Source: Bacillota bacterium (GTDB taxonomy: Bacteria; Bacillota; SHA-98; UBA4971). From it: a stretch of 64,000 bases of DNA. The position numbers were made by a program, and so were the translations under genes. The stretch covers positions 1-64,000 of the forward strand of contig JACIXY010000014.1 in NCBI GenBank assembly GCA_014360195.1. The letters run 5' to 3'. Below are positions 35,156 to 43,290 of the stretch, piece after piece. Every line of letters begins with the position of its first letter. Within the stretch, counting starts at the first letter, position 1. Below the pieces are notes generated by a model. It made no database searches. It saw nothing but the letters and a program-made list of their open reading frames with translations, and had not been told where the DNA came from.

Positions 35156-35974
35156 CTATGCCAATCGCCCCGCTAACCCGATAAGGGGCGCCAGGTGCTT
35201 GTAAGTTCCAGTGTAAGCAGCACGAACGTCAGGCCTATGAATTATCTCGGCAGAAAGGTAGCCTTCGTACCCCATGTGGTCCAGCGCATCTACCACCGCC
35301 TGGAAGTCCAGGTGTCCGTAGCCTGGGGCCCACCTATTGCTGTCCGCCACGTGCACATGCCAAACTCGCGACGCCGCATCCCGAAGCGAACCCGTGATCG
35401 ATGGCTCCTCGATATTCATATGGAACGTGTCGACCAGTAGCCCAACGTTATCGCCCGTTGCCTCAGCGATCACGAGCGCGTCGGCCACGGTGTTGATGAT
35501 GTCCGTCTCATAGCGGTTTATGGGCTCGAGAAGGATCTTCACTCCACGCGTGGCGGCATATCCCGCGACCTCGCGAAGGCCTGCCGCGATGCACTCGGTG
35601 GCACGGTCCCGGCCCAGGCCGTCCTGGGCGCGACCGCGGATGAGCCCAACTATCACGTAAGCTCCGAGAGTCCTCGCCAGGTCCACGTGGGCCTTCAGGC
35701 GCGAAACGGCGCCCTCACGCCGCGCAGCGTCCGGATGGGACAAGCTGAGTCCCTCCGCGTATGCAGCCCCGGTCCCGAGCGCCGGAACCTCAAGGCCGCG
35801 GGCCGCCAGCACATTCTTCAGTGACGCCGCGTCCAGACTTGCGGGGTCTTTTATGGCGAGCTCAACGCCGTGGAATCCCACCTCTGCTGCAAGCGCCATC
35901 GCTTCTTCAAGCGATGTATCCGCAGCGAGCGACGTCGCTCTGGGCGTCGCGTTGACCACGATGCTCAACTTCAT
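35156..35974 (-). CDS. Sugar isomerase/epimerase, IolO-like (5-dehydro-L-gluconate epimerase candidate)
   Basis: This 272-aa TIM-barrel isomerase has metal and substrate elements ILLEPINRYETDIINT (Glu), VGLLVDTFHMNIEEP (Asp, His), VWHVHVADSNRWAPGYGHLD (His, Arg) and YLSAEI (Glu). It resembles hydroxypyruvate isomerase, tagatose epimerases and Thermotoga IolO, which converts 5-dehydro-L-gluconate to D-tagaturonate. The neighbours IolN-like and IolM-like make the IolO role the best guess. The ATG at 35974 is used (GGGGGGACG upstream); the extra frame to 36049 overlaps the preceding gene. Confidence 0.78.
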   Translation of the reverse strand: MKLSIVVNATPRATSLAADTSLEEAMALAAEVGFHGVELAIKDPASLDAASLKNVLAARGLEVPALGTGAAYAEGLSLSHPDAARREGAVSRLKAHVDLARTLGAYVIVGLIRGRAQDGLGRDRATECIAAGLREVAGYAATRGVKILLEPINRYETDIINTVADALVIAEATGDNVGLLVDTFHMNIEEPSITGSLRDAASRVWHVHVADSNRWAPGYGHLDFQAVVDALDHMGYEGYLSAEIIHRPDVRAAYTGTYKHLAPLIGLAGRLA

Positions 35975-36045
35975 TCCAGCGTCCCCCCCGGTCACTCTCG
36001 CGTTGCCCCCGCGGCCTCTTCCCAGGAACCGGTCGTGAGGTTGTC

Positions 36046-37017
36046 TCACGCAGGCGGGTACACTAGGGAGTAAATGCTCCGCCCACCAGGCGCAAGAGGT
36101 CCTTTGAGAACCGCTTCGATGTCCTCGCGACGCCGCTGGCTCATGTCCTCGATCGGCGGCAGCTTGCCAGGCGGGAACGCCTTGAGGATGTCGTCATGCA
36201 GCTTCACCATGTAGTCCAGGAAAGCCTCGATGCCAGGCTTCGCCTTCTCTGGGTCCGCCAGCGTCGCCTTGCCCACACATCCCTCGGGCGTCGCAGCATA
36301 CTCCGCCGGCCCGCACCCGATATGACCGTACCAGGCTATCGGCCTGTGAAGCAGGTTGCCCGCCTTGTCCACGTGACCCTCAGGCAGGTAGCCCCTGGGC
36401 TTCGTGTCCACCGCCTTTGACTGGTCCATCAACTCCGGGAACAAAGCAAGGCTCCACGATGTCTCCACTTCGTCGGCGTGAATGAAAGGAGTCTCGTACA
36501 CTCCGCCCTGGTCTTTCAGCTTGAAATGGTCCTGCACAGCGTGGTACCAGTTGACGTTGATGATGATCGCCGGCACCTGATACGTCTTCCCGAACTGATG
36601 TATCGCCGTGGGAATCACATACTCCTGGCCGTGCCCGTTGAGAAGTATCATCTTGCGGAATCCCATGTTCCAGAACCCGGCCATCATGGACTTGAGGAGC
36701 CCGCAAAAGATCTCCTCAGGCACTATCACCGTGCCGGGCATCCCCATGTGGTGGAACGGATGAGAACCGTACCAGGTCGGCTGAGCGACGGTGCAGCCGG
36801 TCCGCAGCGCGACTGCCTCGGCCATCCTCGTCACGAGGAAGGTGTCTTCGCCGATGCACGCGTTGGGCCCGTGGTTCTCCGTGGATCCAACCGGGATGAT
36901 GAGGATGTCATCTTTCTTAAGACGCTCCTCAATCTGGCTCATCGTCATGTTCTGCAGGTACACACCTGACGGTTCGTCCATGTGCCCCTTCTTCGGGGGT
37001 AGCTCCCATTTGCCCAT
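36046..37017 (-). CDS. iolN: Creatininase-family hydrolase, IolN-like (3-dehydro-scyllo-inosose hydrolase candidate)
   Basis: This 323-aa creatininase-fold amidohydrolase-like enzyme has the metal-site motifs STENHGPNACIGEDTFLV (Glu, His, Asp), YGSHPFHHMGMPGTV, ILLNGHGQE (His) and HADEVETSWSLALFPE (Glu). In Thermotoga inositol breakdown, IolN of this family opens the ring of 3-dehydro-scyllo-inosose to 5-dehydro-L-gluconate. Here the gene lies between IolO-like and dehydrogenase genes with IolM-like at the head, which supports the same role. The ATG at 37017 follows AAGGAAGGAGC. Confidence in the family is high, in the exact substrate moderate. Confidence 0.78.
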   Translation of the reverse strand: MGKWELPPKKGHMDEPSGVYLQNMTMSQIEERLKKDDILIIPVGSTENHGPNACIGEDTFLVTRMAEAVALRTGCTVAQPTWYGSHPFHHMGMPGTVIVPEEIFCGLLKSMMAGFWNMGFRKMILLNGHGQEYVIPTAIHQFGKTYQVPAIIINVNWYHAVQDHFKLKDQGGVYETPFIHADEVETSWSLALFPELMDQSKAVDTKPRGYLPEGHVDKAGNLLHRPIAWYGHIGCGPAEYAATPEGCVGKATLADPEKAKPGIEAFLDYMVKLHDDILKAFPPGKLPPIEDMSQRRREDIEAVLKGPLAPGGRSIYSLVYPPA

Positions 37018-37127
37018 GTGACATGCTCCTTCCTTCCCTAGTCGCGGGCAGCTGCCCAGTCTCGGTGTCCGCGCCGTCAACCGGCCCGAACAGTGTACTG
37101 CTCAAGCGCACCGCTCAAGCGCGGCGA

Positions 37128-38156
37128 CTACTCGGGCGTCACGACCACCTTGACTGCCTTGCCGGACCTCATCGCTTCAAAGCCCTCGTGTATGTTCGCA
37201 ACGCTCACGCGATGCGTTATCAAAGCGTCAGTCTTGATGGCCCCGCTCTCCAGTACCTTGATGGCGGGCGGGAATGTATACTTGGCTATGTAGGTGCCAA
37301 GCACGGCGACCTCGTGGCGAGTTATGTAGTACTGAGCCACCGGAGGCGCAACAGACTGGTTCATCCCGAATAAGAGCACCTTGCCTCCGCGTCTTACGAG
37401 ACCCAGCGCCACCGGCAAGAGCGTGCCCACAGCATCCACCACGACATCCGCACCGATGCCTGTTTCAGCCATCACCTTCGCCTTGATGTCGACGCTACGC
37501 GGATCGATCACGAGGTCCGCCCCGCTCCGTCTGGCTGCCTCTGCCCTCACTTCGGCCATCTCGGAGACGATTATCCTGCCCGCGCCGGCTGCGCGGAACA
37601 CCTGTATGAACAGGAGCCCGATCGGCCCCGCCCCCAGCACGACCACGGACTCGCCCGGATGCAGGCGCACCTTTTCTGTGCCGTTGACCACGCATGAAAG
37701 AGGCTCCGCAAACACTGCCACATCAGGAGGAACCGTGTTCGAGACCTTGTGGAGGGCCCGCGCTGGCGCTACGTTGTACCTTGCAAACCCGCCATCGAGG
37801 AAGATGCCGAGTGTAGTCATGTTCTCGCACATGTTCGGCATTCCCATACGGCAATACCGACACCTGCCGCAAGTAAGGTTGGGGTCGATCACGACCCTGT
37901 CGCCTTCCTGAAGCCCTTCCACAACCGGACCCGTCTTGAGAACGGTCCCAACGTATTCGTGGCCGAGGATAGAACCGGGTGTCGCCGGATGGCCCGGCGG
38001 GACCTCCAGGATGTGTACGTCGGTCCCGCAGATGCTGGCAGCCTCGACTTTGAGGAGGACCTCATCGTCCTTGCGGATCGTAGGAACTGGGACCTCCTTG
38101 ACGGCAAGCCTGCCGTCGCCCTCGAAGACCGCCGCCAGCATGGTCTTGTCTTCCAT
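37128..38156 (-). CDS. Zinc-dependent medium-chain alcohol/sorbitol dehydrogenase
   Basis: This 342-aa MDR-family enzyme has catalytic zinc ligands in SICGTDVH and GHEYVG. The structural zinc cysteines are in CGRCRYCRMGMPNMC, and the NAD-binding site is VVVLGAGPIGLLFIQVF. It oxidises or reduces secondary hydroxyls of polyols and sugar acids. The ATG at 38156 has GGGAGGGG upstream. It lies 17 bp after the IolM-like gene and 110 bp before the IolN-like gene, so its substrate is probably an inositol, inosose or the aldonate made downstream. It could supply the myo-inositol dehydrogenase step, since no Gfo/Idh gene is in this operon. Confidence 0.88.
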   Translation of the reverse strand: MEDKTMLAAVFEGDGRLAVKEVPVPTIRKDDEVLLKVEAASICGTDVHILEVPPGHPATPGSILGHEYVGTVLKTGPVVEGLQEGDRVVIDPNLTCGRCRYCRMGMPNMCENMTTLGIFLDGGFARYNVAPARALHKVSNTVPPDVAVFAEPLSCVVNGTEKVRLHPGESVVVLGAGPIGLLFIQVFRAAGAGRIIVSEMAEVRAEAARRSGADLVIDPRSVDIKAKVMAETGIGADVVVDAVGTLLPVALGLVRRGGKVLLFGMNQSVAPPVAQYYITRHEVAVLGTYIAKYTFPPAIKVLESGAIKTDALITHRVSVANIHEGFEAMRSGKAVKVVVTPE

Positions 38157-38173
38157 CAGAACCCCTCCCAAGC

Positions 38174-39355
38174 CTAGATGAGCGCCGTTATCTTGCACTC
38201 GCTCCTGTCCGTCTGGAGCCTTATGATGTTCTCCGGCACTTCATCCAAGGTGATCCTCTTGGTAACGAGCGGTAGGACGTCCATGCCCGACGCGATCGAG
38301 CTTATTACCCTTGGGAACGTCCCATGGCCGGAGTGGCCTTGAGATCCTACGATGCGCGCCCGCCTCACCTGGAAGACCTCTCCCGTGACCGGGATCTTCG
38401 CATCCGCGCGGGCGACGATCGACACCGTGGCCTCTATCGTCTTGCCCTCCCAGATCGCCTGCTCGATACCTGGCCACACCACCGCCGGCAAGCCGGTGGC
38501 CTCAAGGTACAGGTTTGCGCCCATGCCCCGCGTGAGTTCCAGCACCGCTTCGGTGAAGTCCTGCTCGGCGGGGTTTATGACGTAGTCGGCACCCATCTTC
38601 TTGCCGAGCTCAGCGCGACGCTGCGAAGGCTCCGAGAGTATGACCTTCGCCGCACCCGCGCGCTTCATTATCGCCACGGCAGCAAGCCCAATGGGTCCTC
38701 CGCCGCATATGACCACGTTGTCGCCGGGGCGGATCCCGCCTGTCACGTCGATCACAGCTGTGTATGCCACGGACGTGGGTTCCACGAGAGCTCCAGCCAC
38801 GAACACATCGTCGCCGGAGTACCTCTCCTTGAGTTCCTCGATGCTCCAAACGTACCTGGCGTCTACCGTGATGTACTCCGCAAACGCCCCATCGCAGCTG
38901 AAGCCGAGCTCCTGCAGGGCCTCGCACTGGTTTGGATATCCGTCCGCACATGGGCGGCATGACCCGCACCAGAGCATCTCCTCGGAGCACACTGCCTCTC
39001 CGGGCTCGAACGGCTTGCGAGTCCGCTTGTTTATGGCATTCTTGCCAGCTTCGACGACAACGCCGGAGAACTCGTGCCCGAGCGTGCATGGGAACGCGGT
39101 GAGGCCGGGATAGAAGATGTAGCCTTCTTCGTCGGCCTGAGCCATGTGCACGTCGCTTCCGCAGATCCCGCAGGCCCTCACCTTGATCAGGACCTCGGTC
39201 GGGCCTGGTTTGGGAACCTCCTTCTCAACCACCTGGAGTCTGGGGTTGCGCCATACCTTGCTCCCCAGGTATGTGAGCTTCCCGTCGATGTCCTTGGCCC
39301 CAAGCTTGAAACCCGGCCTGGGCTGCCAGTCGCAAGACAGAACAACGGCTTTCAT
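38174..39355 (-). CDS. iolM: Zinc alcohol dehydrogenase, IolM-like (scyllo-inosose 3-dehydrogenase candidate)
   Basis: This 393-aa MDR dehydrogenase matches Thermotoga maritima IolM (TM0412) as I recall it over its whole length. Shared features are the unusual N-terminus MKAVVLSCDWQPRPGFKLG...DIDGKLTYLG, ACGICGSDVHMAQADEEGYI, LGHEFSGVV, EEMLWCGSCRPCADGYPN, NVVICGGGPIGLAAVAIMKR and IVGSQGHSGHGTFPRVIS. IolM oxidises scyllo-inosose to 3-dehydro-scyllo-inosose with NAD+. The ATG has GACAGGAGG upstream. It is the first gene after the LacI regulator gene and opens the polyol operon. The match is from memory, not from an alignment run. Confidence 0.85.
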   Translation of the reverse strand: MKAVVLSCDWQPRPGFKLGAKDIDGKLTYLGSKVWRNPRLQVVEKEVPKPGPTEVLIKVRACGICGSDVHMAQADEEGYIFYPGLTAFPCTLGHEFSGVVVEAGKNAINKRTRKPFEPGEAVCSEEMLWCGSCRPCADGYPNQCEALQELGFSCDGAFAEYITVDARYVWSIEELKERYSGDDVFVAGALVEPTSVAYTAVIDVTGGIRPGDNVVICGGGPIGLAAVAIMKRAGAAKVILSEPSQRRAELGKKMGADYVINPAEQDFTEAVLELTRGMGANLYLEATGLPAVVWPGIEQAIWEGKTIEATVSIVARADAKIPVTGEVFQVRRARIVGSQGHSGHGTFPRVISSIASGMDVLPLVTKRITLDEVPENIIRLQTDRSECKITALI

Positions 39356-39502
39356 TTCCCTCTACCTCCTGTCAACATCTAGTCGGCATCTGCTCGGACC
39401 CACTTAGAGCGCGGAGAATGTCGTCTTACCCTGTTCAACGCATGCCTCTTCCCCCAGTTGACTCTCCCGATTCCAACACGGTCGGCCTTTCCCGGTCCCG
39501 CG

Positions 39503-39518
39503 GAAGGACGCGTCCTTC
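39503..39518. promoter_or_regulatory. Perfect 16-bp palindrome in front of the IolM operon
   Basis: GAAGGACGCGTCCTTC is fully palindromic and lies between the stop of the LacI-family gene and the IolM start. Size and symmetry fit a regulator operator. Its axis is GC rather than the CG usual for LacI-family sites, so the assignment is tentative. Confidence 0.45.
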
Positions 39519-39546
39519 TCGTGAGAGATTACGTCCTCATGAGAGC

Positions 39547-40629
39547 CTATGTCGTCCCTACCGGAGGCTCAGCCGCGCGTGATGGTCTATTCGGTTCAGC
39601 GAAGTCGCGCTGCCCAAGATACTCCCCGCACGTCCGGCGGATCACGAGACGCGGAGGAAGGACCACACGGCGCGACGGTTCATCCTGGGCCTTTCCGTCG
39701 ATCCTCTCGAACAACATGCGTGCGGCTATCGCACCGATGTCGTACTTGGGCTGGGCCACGGTCGTGAGTTGCACGAGATGGAGACGGGCGAACGGGATGT
39801 CGTCGAATCCCACAACCGCGATGTCCTCTGGCACTCTCAAGCCACGCTCATATATGGCTTCGAGGGCGCCCATGGCCATGTAGTCGTTCGCCGCGAACAC
39901 AGCGGTGATGCCCAGTGAGCGATCCAAGAGCGCGCTCATGGCACGGTACCCGCCTTCCTGCTTGAAATCTCCTTCGATCACGAGCTGCGGATCAGGCTCT
40001 ATCCCGGCCCTGCGCAGTGCCTGGCAGTACCCTTCATACCTGTCCATGCTCGCTGAGACGTGGGAAGGACCGGCTAGATAAGCTATTCTCTGGTGACCAA
40101 GCCTGAGGAGGTGGTTCGTAGCCTGGAACCCACCAAGGATGTTGTCGACCACCACACTATCAGCCTCGACGTCCGGCAGCGTGCGCCCGGCAAAGACGAA
40201 AGGAATCCGCCTTGAGCGCAGATTCGTCATGTCGCTTTCGTCTGTCTTGACCGACGTAAAGATGATGCCATCGACCCGCTTCTCGACAAGCAGGTCTATG
40301 TAGGCAGCCTCCTTCTTCGGCCTGCCGTCCGTGTTGCACAGGATCACGTTACTGTCGAAGTCCGAGGCCAGATCCTCCACACCACGCGCCACCTCTGCAT
40401 GGAACGGGTTGGTTATATCCGATATGATGAGACCGATCGTGCCGGTCTTTCGCGTGTTCAGCCCACGCGCGAGCGCGTTCGGCGTGTACCGTATCTCCTT
40501 TATCGCAGCAATCACAGCGTTCCTGGTCTCCTCGGCGACGTTCGGGTCGCCGTTCAAGACCCGCGATACAGTTGACTTCGAGACACCAGCAAGCCTGGCA
40601 ACGTCTCGAATCGTCGGACCCAAGTTCAT
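39547..40629 (-). CDS. LacI-family transcriptional regulator
   Basis: This 360-aa repressor-type protein has the LacI headpiece (TIRDVARLAGVSKSTVSRVL, then hinge helix YTPNALARGLNTRKTGTIG). The periplasmic-binding-like effector domain follows (IGLIISDITNPFHAEVARGV, AVFAANDYMAMGALEAIYER, DIAVVGFDDIPFARL). The ATG at 40629 is used; the TTG two codons later has a slightly better GGGTGG spacing. The 15-residue upstream open frame is not part of the family. It probably represses the IolM-headed cluster and responds to its inducer. Palindromes lie on both sides of the gene. Confidence 0.9.
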   Translation of the reverse strand: MNLGPTIRDVARLAGVSKSTVSRVLNGDPNVAEETRNAVIAAIKEIRYTPNALARGLNTRKTGTIGLIISDITNPFHAEVARGVEDLASDFDSNVILCNTDGRPKKEAAYIDLLVEKRVDGIIFTSVKTDESDMTNLRSRRIPFVFAGRTLPDVEADSVVVDNILGGFQATNHLLRLGHQRIAYLAGPSHVSASMDRYEGYCQALRRAGIEPDPQLVIEGDFKQEGGYRAMSALLDRSLGITAVFAANDYMAMGALEAIYERGLRVPEDIAVVGFDDIPFARLHLVQLTTVAQPKYDIGAIAARMLFERIDGKAQDEPSRRVVLPPRLVIRRTCGEYLGQRDFAEPNRPSRAAEPPVGTT

Positions 40630-40764
40630 CCACCCCGATCCGTGGGCTTGATGCATGGATAAGCGCGACAACTCGGCGGCCTGCGGTCAGGACCGGGCTC
40701 TTGCAGGTCCCTCCCGCTCGACCACGCCGCACCATCTCTTGCCCCACCGTATTCGAATGCGTTC

Positions 40765-40776
40765 GGGACCGGTCCC
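40765..40776. promoter_or_regulatory. Palindrome with central CG upstream of the LacI gene
   Basis: GGGACCGGTCCC is a perfect 12-bp palindrome with a CG at its axis, as in many LacI-family operators, about 135 bases upstream of the regulator's start. Autoregulation is possible. Confidence 0.4.
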
Positions 40777-40989
40777 AGGAAGGATTATTCGCCGCCCGTG
40801 CCTCAACTCCTCCTTAAATCCAAAACAAATCTCTACCTAAATGCTCCCGGCGAGTCAGGTGGATACAAAAAGCAAAGCGTACCGGGCATTTCGCTCGGTG
40901 TGAGCTAGATGGCGGGAATCTGCCAGCGGGATGGATCACGGCTGGTGTCGGGCTGTGCTGGGAGCGGTACCAGCGGGCCTGTACGCCGA

Positions 40990-41345
40990 GGTCGCGCGGC
41001 GCCGTACGCTTCGAGCACTTTTCGCCTCTCCACGTTCATGGTCTCGGGCATGCACACTATGACGCGGTAACCCATGACTGGACCTAACATCGCGAGCACT
41101 ATGCCCTGGTTGCCGCTGGAGGCCCACGATGATGCACCCGGGCCTGAGCAAGCCGGCTTTCTCTGCCTCCTCGATGATGCGCAAAGCAGGCCTGGCCTTC
41201 ATGCTTCCGCCACGGTTCACCGACACCAGCTTCACGACTACCTCTGCGCTCCCAGGCTCGGGGAGCCGTCCTAGCCTCACAAGAGGCGTTCCGCCTGTCG
41301 CCTGACGAGCATTGTCCAGCAAGGTCTCTGAAAAACCAGCCTTGG
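40990..41345 (-). pseudogene. Cysteine-synthase-type PLP enzyme remnant, frameshifted and truncated
   Basis: One frame gives [40 protein letters not shown] and [18 protein letters not shown]. About 41123 the sense continues in another frame as [20 protein letters not shown] and [19 protein letters not shown]. Together these are the first 110 residues of CysK/CBS-type enzymes, including the PLP lysine region (GGSMK, with the next Asp changed to Ala) and the SSGNQG loop (usually TSGNTG). The C-terminal two thirds are missing. The interval 41346-41743 beyond it shows no gene. Confidence 0.8.
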
Positions 41346-41743
41346 TCGCCTTCGATCGAAGCAGCCCCGACAAGGAAGCCCACCTATTCTGCGCCGACCG
41401 GGAAGCAGTCTTGACCTGGTTCTCAGGAAAGGACCTCCTCGCAACCCTGAGCCCCCACTTACGCAACTTTACGGCGCAGACGCCGGTCGGTTCTGAGCAC
41501 ACGTGAGGGACTGGATGATAGCCCACCCGCAAGAAGCACTGGCCGTTCTCCCGGAGTGGCAGACGCTTATGCGCTACCTCAAGCGATGACGGGACATGCT
41601 TCTGGCACAATCCCATAAAGTGGACTGTTGCCAGCGGAGCTCTCATGGCGACATGCCGCCATTTGGCCCCACTCAATACCCAAAAGTCTTGCGCCATGCT
41701 ACTGCTCGCCACCGAGAGAGAGACTTGCAGTTTCCACCTCTTA

Positions 41744-41955
41744 CTACTGCCGCTCGCCTAACGCGCGCTCGAGGACGTCGGCGAGGTAGTCGATCTCCTC
41801 GGCGGTGAGGTGGTCTGGGGTGGTTGCGGACTGAGATAGCGATGCTGGTGCGCCCCGCGAACTCCGTCACCGCGAAGTCCCCCCCCTTGAAGCCGAACTC
41901 GGCGCGGTAGAAGGGCTGGAGACGGATGGTGCCGAAATGCGGCGGCATTCCATCG
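41744..41955 (-). pseudogene. DegT/DnrJ aminotransferase C-terminal remnant, copy 1
   Basis: The minus strand encodes PPHFGTIRLQPFYRAEFGFK, then GGDFAVTEFAGRTSIA. After a frame change near a run of G residues it gives PDHLTAEEIDYLADVLERAL and ends GERQ-stop. This is the end of sugar-nucleotide/perosamine-type DegT aminotransferases. The catalytic N-terminal two thirds are absent. A second, related tail occurs at 53592-53706. Confidence 0.65.
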
Positions 41956-42009
41956 ACCCGCCTCTCGACCTTATTTCGACGGATCGTAGCAGCCCGTCGG
42001 GGGGTCACG

Positions 42010-42045
42010 ATTGCCAGAGGCTGCCTATGTGGCGCAGTAGCATTA
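42010..42045. repeat. Imperfect 36-bp direct repeat, copy 1 of 2
   Basis: ATTGCCAG...TATGTGGC...TAGCATTA here pairs with 42319-42354 (about 29 of 36 positions the same). The two copies bracket a 270-bp non-coding interval. The second copy overlaps the stop codon of the pseudouridine-phosphate glycosidase gene. Confidence 0.6.
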
Positions 42046-42080
42046 TAGATAGCCAACCTCAAAGTTGAACGAGCATCATG

Positions 42081-42172
42081 CTGTCTCTCCGTGCGCTCGT
42101 AAACCGCGGGTTACTGCCGGGACAGGGACGGGGCGTCCATCTGTCTGTCTGTCCGTGCGCTCGTAAACCGCG
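42081..42172. repeat. Two 28-bp direct repeats
   Basis: The unit CTGTCTCTCCGTGCGCTCGT plus AAACCGCG occurs at 42081-42108 and again at 42145-42172 with one mismatch, 64 bp apart. There are only two units with a single 36-bp spacer and no cas genes, so it is not a CRISPR array. It lies in a non-coding interval (41956-42351) with no gene. Confidence 0.75.
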
Positions 42173-42351
42173 ACTCCCTTTGCCGCACACGGTCTAACTT
42201 CGAGCTTGGTTATCTACAGTACTACTTTGCCACGTAGGCAGCAGCACTCCACTTCCCGCGGTGGACCGGCCGACCAGTCTGCACTTGAACGGCCTCGCAT
42301 AGGTGCCTGGGCGGCGGAATTGCCAGGAGTTGCATATGTGGCAGCGTAGCA

Positions 42352-43275
42352 TTAGGAACGTGAGGTGAGGTTGGAGATCGCTACCGCGATCTCCGCACCT
42401 ACTCGGGCATTGTTCTTCAGCAGGGCCAAATTCGTCTCAACCGAGCGGCCGCCGGTAATCTCTGCAAGCCGCGCCAGTAGAAATGGCGTCAATTGTTTGC
42501 CGCAAATCCCACGACCGTTCGCCTCAGCCAGCGCTTGGTCTATGGCACTGTCCACGATTGCGCGCGGTAGCTCGCTTTCCAACGGCACGGGCACAGCCAC
42601 CAAGAGCCCGCCGGGCAGGCCGAGGTCCCGTCTAACAATGAACGCGCGCGCCACTTCCTCGGCTGTCTCGACCGTGTGATTCAGGGCCAGGTCCGAGTCG
42701 CGGTGATAGAAAGCAGGGAAGGTCCGGGTCTGGTACCCCACCACGCAGACCCCCGCAGTTTCAAGGCATTCAAGAGTTTTGGGCAGATCGAGGATAGCCT
42801 TCGCACCCGCGCTCACCGTCACCACCCTGGAGCGCGCGAGACTTTCAATGTCGTGCGACACATCGTGCAGCTCCGCAAAACCCCTGTGGACACCCCCGAT
42901 GCCCCCGGTTGCGAACACGCAAATCCCGGCGCGCTCCGCTATTGCCAGGGTGCCCGACACGGTTGTGCCGGCTGACTGTTCTGACGCCACCACCATAGGT
43001 ATGTCAAACGCCGCCGCCTTGCACGCTGTCTTATCGCCAGCCAAGCGGTCGATTTGCTCCTCGGTCATCCCGATGTGGATCACACCGTCGATGATGCCGA
43101 TCGTCGCTGGCACACACCCGCGGAGGCGAACAATTCTCTCCACGTCAAGAGCGAGGTCCCTGCTCCGTGGATACGGAAGGCCATGGGTAAGCACCGTCGA
43201 CTCGAAGGCGACCACCGGCTGCCCTCGGGCTATGCTCTCAGCGACTTCCTCTTTAACAACCCAGATGCTATTCAC
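42352..43275 (-). CDS. psuG: Pseudouridine-5'-phosphate glycosidase
   Basis: This 307-aa PsuG-family (indigoidine synthase A-like) enzyme cleaves the C-C bond of pseudouridine 5'-phosphate to uracil and ribose 5-phosphate using a catalytic lysine. Family hallmarks are VVAFESTVLTHGLPYP (Glu), VPATIGIIDG, FATGGIGGVHRG, VTVSAGAKAILDLPKTLECL (Lys of AGAK) and NGRGICGKQLTPFLL. The usual DISADL metal motif reads DVSHDI. It is the last gene of the nucleoside operon, 15 bp after the eIF2B-like gene. The GTG start has GGGAGGAAG upstream. E. coli pairs it with the PfkB kinase PsuK; a PfkB gene is in this operon. Confidence 0.92.
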   Translation of the reverse strand: MNSIWVVKEEVAESIARGQPVVAFESTVLTHGLPYPRSRDLALDVERIVRLRGCVPATIGIIDGVIHIGMTEEQIDRLAGDKTACKAAAFDIPMVVASEQSAGTTVSGTLAIAERAGICVFATGGIGGVHRGFAELHDVSHDIESLARSRVVTVSAGAKAILDLPKTLECLETAGVCVVGYQTRTFPAFYHRDSDLALNHTVETAEEVARAFIVRRDLGLPGGLLVAVPVPLESELPRAIVDSAIDQALAEANGRGICGKQLTPFLLARLAEITGGRSVETNLALLKNNARVGAEIAVAISNLTSRS

Positions 43276-43290
43276 CTCGAGTCTTCCTCC

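Noticed and set aside
42081-42172. Short direct repeats that could suggest a CRISPR array
   Set aside because: Only two units, one spacer, no third copy and no cas genes in the window.
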